From assembly GCA_023424095.1 (NCBI GenBank), contig JAFAEG010000138.1, forward strand, positions 1-7,469: a stretch of 7,469 nucleotides of DNA, in the 5' to 3' direction. This DNA is from Pseudomonadota bacterium. GTDB taxonomy: Bacteria > Pseudomonadota > Alphaproteobacteria > Sphingomonadales > Sphingomonadaceae. The notes beneath the pieces are model-generated. The model was not told the origin of the DNA, searched no databases, and saw nothing but the letters and a program-made list of their open reading frames with translations. Both the position numbers and the translations under genes were made by a program. Positions 5,101 through 7,469 of the stretch are shown in pieces (positions within the stretch are counted from its first letter, which is position 1; each line of letters starts with the position of its first letter).

Positions 5101-7356
5101 ATGGGCGATTACTCCGGTGGGCTGCGACATGGCGTGGCGCTTGGGGCTTTGGTGCTGGCGATGGCGGCGCCGGCGGCAGCGCAGCAACAGCGGCAGGCGG
5201 AACGCAGCGTCGGCGAGCCGGCCGTGACGCTCGACGCGATCGTCGTGCAGGGCGAGGCGGCGACGGCGGCCCCGTTGGTCGCTGGCCCGACGACGACGAC
5301 GACGACACGTGCGGAGCTCGACCGGGCGCAGGTCCAGAGCATCCAGGAGTTGTCGCAGCGGCTGGAGGCCGGCATCACCTTCAACCGCAACAATGGTTCG
5401 GTGAACATTCGCGGCCTCGACGGCGCCCGCGTGCTGACGACGGTCGATGGCATCCGTCAGCCCTTCATCCAGGACAACCGCATCGACCGCAGTATCGGTA
5501 CGGCCTTCGACTTCGATTCGCTGTCGACGCTTGATCTGCTGCGCGGCGGAAGCGGTGCCAGCACGCTCGGCTCGGGCGCGCTCGGCGGCGCGCTCGCGGT
5601 GCGCACGCTCGATCCTGAGGACCTCATCCGGCCCGGCAAGACCTTCGGGGGGCTCGCCAAGACGGGCTTTGACACGACCGACAAGGCCTGGTTCGGCAGC
5701 GGCGCCGTCGCTGGCCGGTTCAAGGATACCTGGCTGATGATCCAGGGCGGGCTGCGCCGCGGGCACGAAACAGAAAACCGCGGGAACAATCCGAGCATCG
5801 GCGCGACCCGCACCGAGCCGAACCCGGTCGACTTCAACCAGTACAGCTTCCTCGCCAAGCTGCATCAGTATGTGAACGAGGTGCACCGTTTCGGGCTGAC
5901 CGGCGAGATCTTCAAGCGCTCCGACGAGATCCAGACGCGCACCAGTGCCGTCTCGCTCACCGGCAATTATCGCCCGGGTCGACACGCGACCCAGGAGGAT
6001 GTCGAGCGCAAGCGCGTCTCGCTGACCTATGACTACAAGCTGCCGGGCGGCCTCATCGACGAGGCCCATGCCAATCTCTACTGGCAGGGCGTGACGCGGA
6101 ACTCGATCCTCAATGCCTACCGCTTCACCAGCGTGATCGGGCCCTATGCCCGCAACAACGAGGTCGAGGAAAAGGCCTTCGGCTTCAATGGGCACCTGAT
6201 CAAGAGCTTCATCACCGGCCCGGTGTCGCATCGGCTCCTGCTCGGTACGGAGCTGAGGTCATCGACGCTCGATCAGTATTCGGCCGGCCTGGACAGCTGC
6301 CGCAGGCCCTATACGGGCGCCTTCACCGCCTGCAACAACCTGCACAGCAACCAGTCCGACACGCCTCGCGTCGAGGGCAAGCTGGTTGCCTTCTATGCGC
6401 ACCACCAGTTCGGTTTCCTCAACGACACGCTGCGCCTGACGCCCGGTGTCCGCTTCGACTGGTATGAGGAGGCTCCGAAGGCGACGGCGAGCTATATCGG
6501 CAGCGCAGCCTATAGCGGCAGAATGCCGGCCAGTTCGAGCGACGACGCCTGGTCGCCGCGCATCCGCCTCGAATACGACATCCTCAAGAATGCGCCCTAT
6601 GTGAAGGATGTGACGCTGTTCGCGCAGTGGTCGAAGGGCTTCCGCGCTCCGACTGCCAGCGAGCTCTACGCAACCTTCGGCGCCGTCGGTACCTATCTTC
6701 GCACCGGCAATCCCGACCTGCGGCCGGAGACCAGCAACGGCATCGATGTGGGCGTCCGCTTCGGCGACAAGGCCCTCGGCGGCACGCTGACCTATTTCCA
6801 CACCGATTATCGCAATTTCATCGAGCAGACGCAGATCGCCGCACCCGGCGGGCTCTACCCGCAGGGCGGCATCACCGCCTATCAGAACGTCGCGCGGGCC
6901 CAGATCTCCGGCTTCGAGGCCAATATGCAATATGCCTTCGCGCCGAACTGGCTGGTGCGCGGCTCGTTCTCCTATGTCCAGGGCAAGAACAAGGACAACA
7001 AGACGCATCTCAACTCGATCCCGCCGGTGCAGGGCATCGTCGCGGTCGCCTATGGCACGGATAACTGGGGGGCGGAGGTGTCGGCCAAATTGGCCGGGGC
7101 GCGCAAGGATGTCGCGGCTACGACCGGTACCTCGCAGGGCTTCCAGGCGCCGGGCTACGCGATCTTCAACGCCTCGGCCTGGTGGCGGCCGATGCCGCAG
7201 ATCGCCGATCTCGAATTGCAGGTCGGCGTCTACAACATCTTCGACCGCAAGTACTGGGACGCGGTCAATGTGCCGACCGGCGTGCTCGCCCAGGCGCGCG
7301 ACTATTACAGCGAGCCCGGCCGTACCGTGAAGGCGACGCTGAAATACCAGTTCTGA
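5101..7356 (+). CDS. TonB-dependent outer-membrane receptor, haem/haemoglobin-receptor type
   Basis: This class takes up haem or another iron source across the outer membrane using energy from TonB-ExbBD. The 751-residue product has a Sec signal (cut after APAAA, residue 27), a probable TonB box in TLDAIVVQG (43-51), and a plug domain to about 170 with VNIRGLDGARVLTTVDGIRQPF (101-122). The beta-barrel carries the haem-receptor signatures FRAP (514-517) and NPDL (537-540), YNIFDRKYWD (711-720), and a C-terminal aromatic (KYQF) for barrel assembly. Cys400 and Cys411 are the only two Cys in the mature protein and could form a loop disulphide. The FRAP-NPDL interval and the plug contain no histidine, unlike HemR-type receptors, so the ligand is uncertain. 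An in-frame TAG at 5083-5085 limits the start to this ATG; the ribosome site is weak. Length is normal and the gene intact. Confidence 0.93.
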   Translation: MGDYSGGLRHGVALGALVLAMAAPAAAQQQRQAERSVGEPAVTLDAIVVQGEAATAAPLVAGPTTTTTTRAELDRAQVQSIQELSQRLEAGITFNRNNGSVNIRGLDGARVLTTVDGIRQPFIQDNRIDRSIGTAFDFDSLSTLDLLRGGSGASTLGSGALGGALAVRTLDPEDLIRPGKTFGGLAKTGFDTTDKAWFGSGAVAGRFKDTWLMIQGGLRRGHETENRGNNPSIGATRTEPNPVDFNQYSFLAKLHQYVNEVHRFGLTGEIFKRSDEIQTRTSAVSLTGNYRPGRHATQEDVERKRVSLTYDYKLPGGLIDEAHANLYWQGVTRNSILNAYRFTSVIGPYARNNEVEEKAFGFNGHLIKSFITGPVSHRLLLGTELRSSTLDQYSAGLDSCRRPYTGAFTACNNLHSNQSDTPRVEGKLVAFYAHHQFGFLNDTLRLTPGVRFDWYEEAPKATASYIGSAAYSGRMPASSSDDAWSPRIRLEYDILKNAPYVKDVTLFAQWSKGFRAPTASELYATFGAVGTYLRTGNPDLRPETSNGIDVGVRFGDKALGGTLTYFHTDYRNFIEQTQIAAPGGLYPQGGITAYQNVARAQISGFEANMQYAFAPNWLVRGSFSYVQGKNKDNKTHLNSIPPVQGIVAVAYGTDNWGAEVSAKLAGARKDVAATTGTSQGFQAPGYAIFNASAWWRPMPQIADLELQVGVYNIFDRKYWDAVNVPTGVLAQARDYYSEPGRTVKATLKYQF
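5290..5307 (+). repeat. In-frame trinucleotide repeat encoding six threonines
   Basis: Five tandem ACG codons plus ACA encode residues 64-69 of the receptor, between the TonB box and the plug. Slippage in units of three would change linker length without breaking the frame. Confidence 0.75.
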
Positions 7357-7379
7357 GCGCCGGCGCGCCTTGAACAGAA

Positions 7380-7408
7380 AGAGGCCGGCGTCCTGGACGC
7401 CGGCCTCT
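7380..7408. terminator. Strong hairpin after the receptor gene, likely terminator
   Basis: A perfect 13-bp stem (7380-7392 with 7396-7408, GC-rich core) with a CTG loop begins 24 bases after the receptor stop. On the plus strand it is followed by CGGCGTTTGCG, a poor U-run. On the minus strand it is followed by UUCUGUUC, which is better. It may therefore serve both the receptor and a convergent gene beyond the window. Confidence 0.7.
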
Positions 7409-7469
7409 CGGCGTTTGCGAACCTGACTCCGCTTTTCGGAAAACTCCGATGCGATAACACTGAGATAGA

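Noticed and set aside
5053..6231. 392-codon minus-strand open frame opposite the receptor
   Set aside because: It is an antisense shadow with no recognisable domain or ribosome site, and the receptor frame is unambiguous.
1..7469. CRISPR array, tRNA/rRNA, insertion sequence, toxin-antitoxin or defence genes
   Set aside because: No spaced direct repeats, cloverleaf, transposase motifs or defence-type domains were found on either strand.

Overview
The window is a GC-rich chromosomal segment (about two-thirds G+C or more by eye in the genes). It most likely comes from an alphaproteobacterium of the order Hyphomicrobiales. The reasons are the zinc-finger-less 205-residue ribosomal protein S4, the alphaproteobacterial-type glutamate racemase, and a sequence matching the EcfG general-stress promoter class. 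A Bosea-like genus is my best guess, from overall impression rather than any search.

Layout. Positions 1-77 hold the signal-peptide end of an unknown gene on the minus strand. Positions 143-1344 and beyond form a minus-strand housekeeping block. Reading 5' to 3' on that strand it runs: murI (glutamate racemase, peptidoglycan precursor supply), a small secreted His/Tyr/Arg-rich protein with its own candidate EcfG promoter, a strand-specific intrinsic terminator, then rpsD (30S protein S4) with a textbook UUCG-loop terminator. Divergent from murI, at 2347-3273 (+), is a MarR-type repressor fused to a GNAT acetyltransferase. The gap between the two genes contains a 23-bp imperfect palindrome that could be its own operator. 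Convergent with it is a minus-strand, Tat-exported flavin amine oxidase (start 4664). A 436-bp gap follows: GC-rich and apparently non-coding up to about 4925, then sharply AT-rich. It leads into a 751-residue TonB-dependent outer-membrane receptor of the haem/haemoglobin-receptor type (5101-7356, +), which ends at a strong hairpin.

How the genes fit together. The left half is core machinery (translation, cell wall) with a probable stress-induced envelope peptide inserted between murI and rpsD. The right half is accessory: a regulator-enzyme fusion, a periplasmic oxidase and an outer-membrane uptake receptor. No haem ABC transporter, tonB/exbBD, sigma factor or haem-handling gene is adjacent to the receptor within the window.

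I see no CRISPR array, tRNA/rRNA, insertion sequence, defence system or other clearly new multi-gene system. The points most worth a second look are the EcfG-like promoter on the small secreted protein, the palindrome in front of the MarR-GNAT gene, the palindrome covering the -35 of the receptor promoter, the absence of the usual haem-ligand histidines in the receptor, and the promoter/terminator overlap in front of rpsD.
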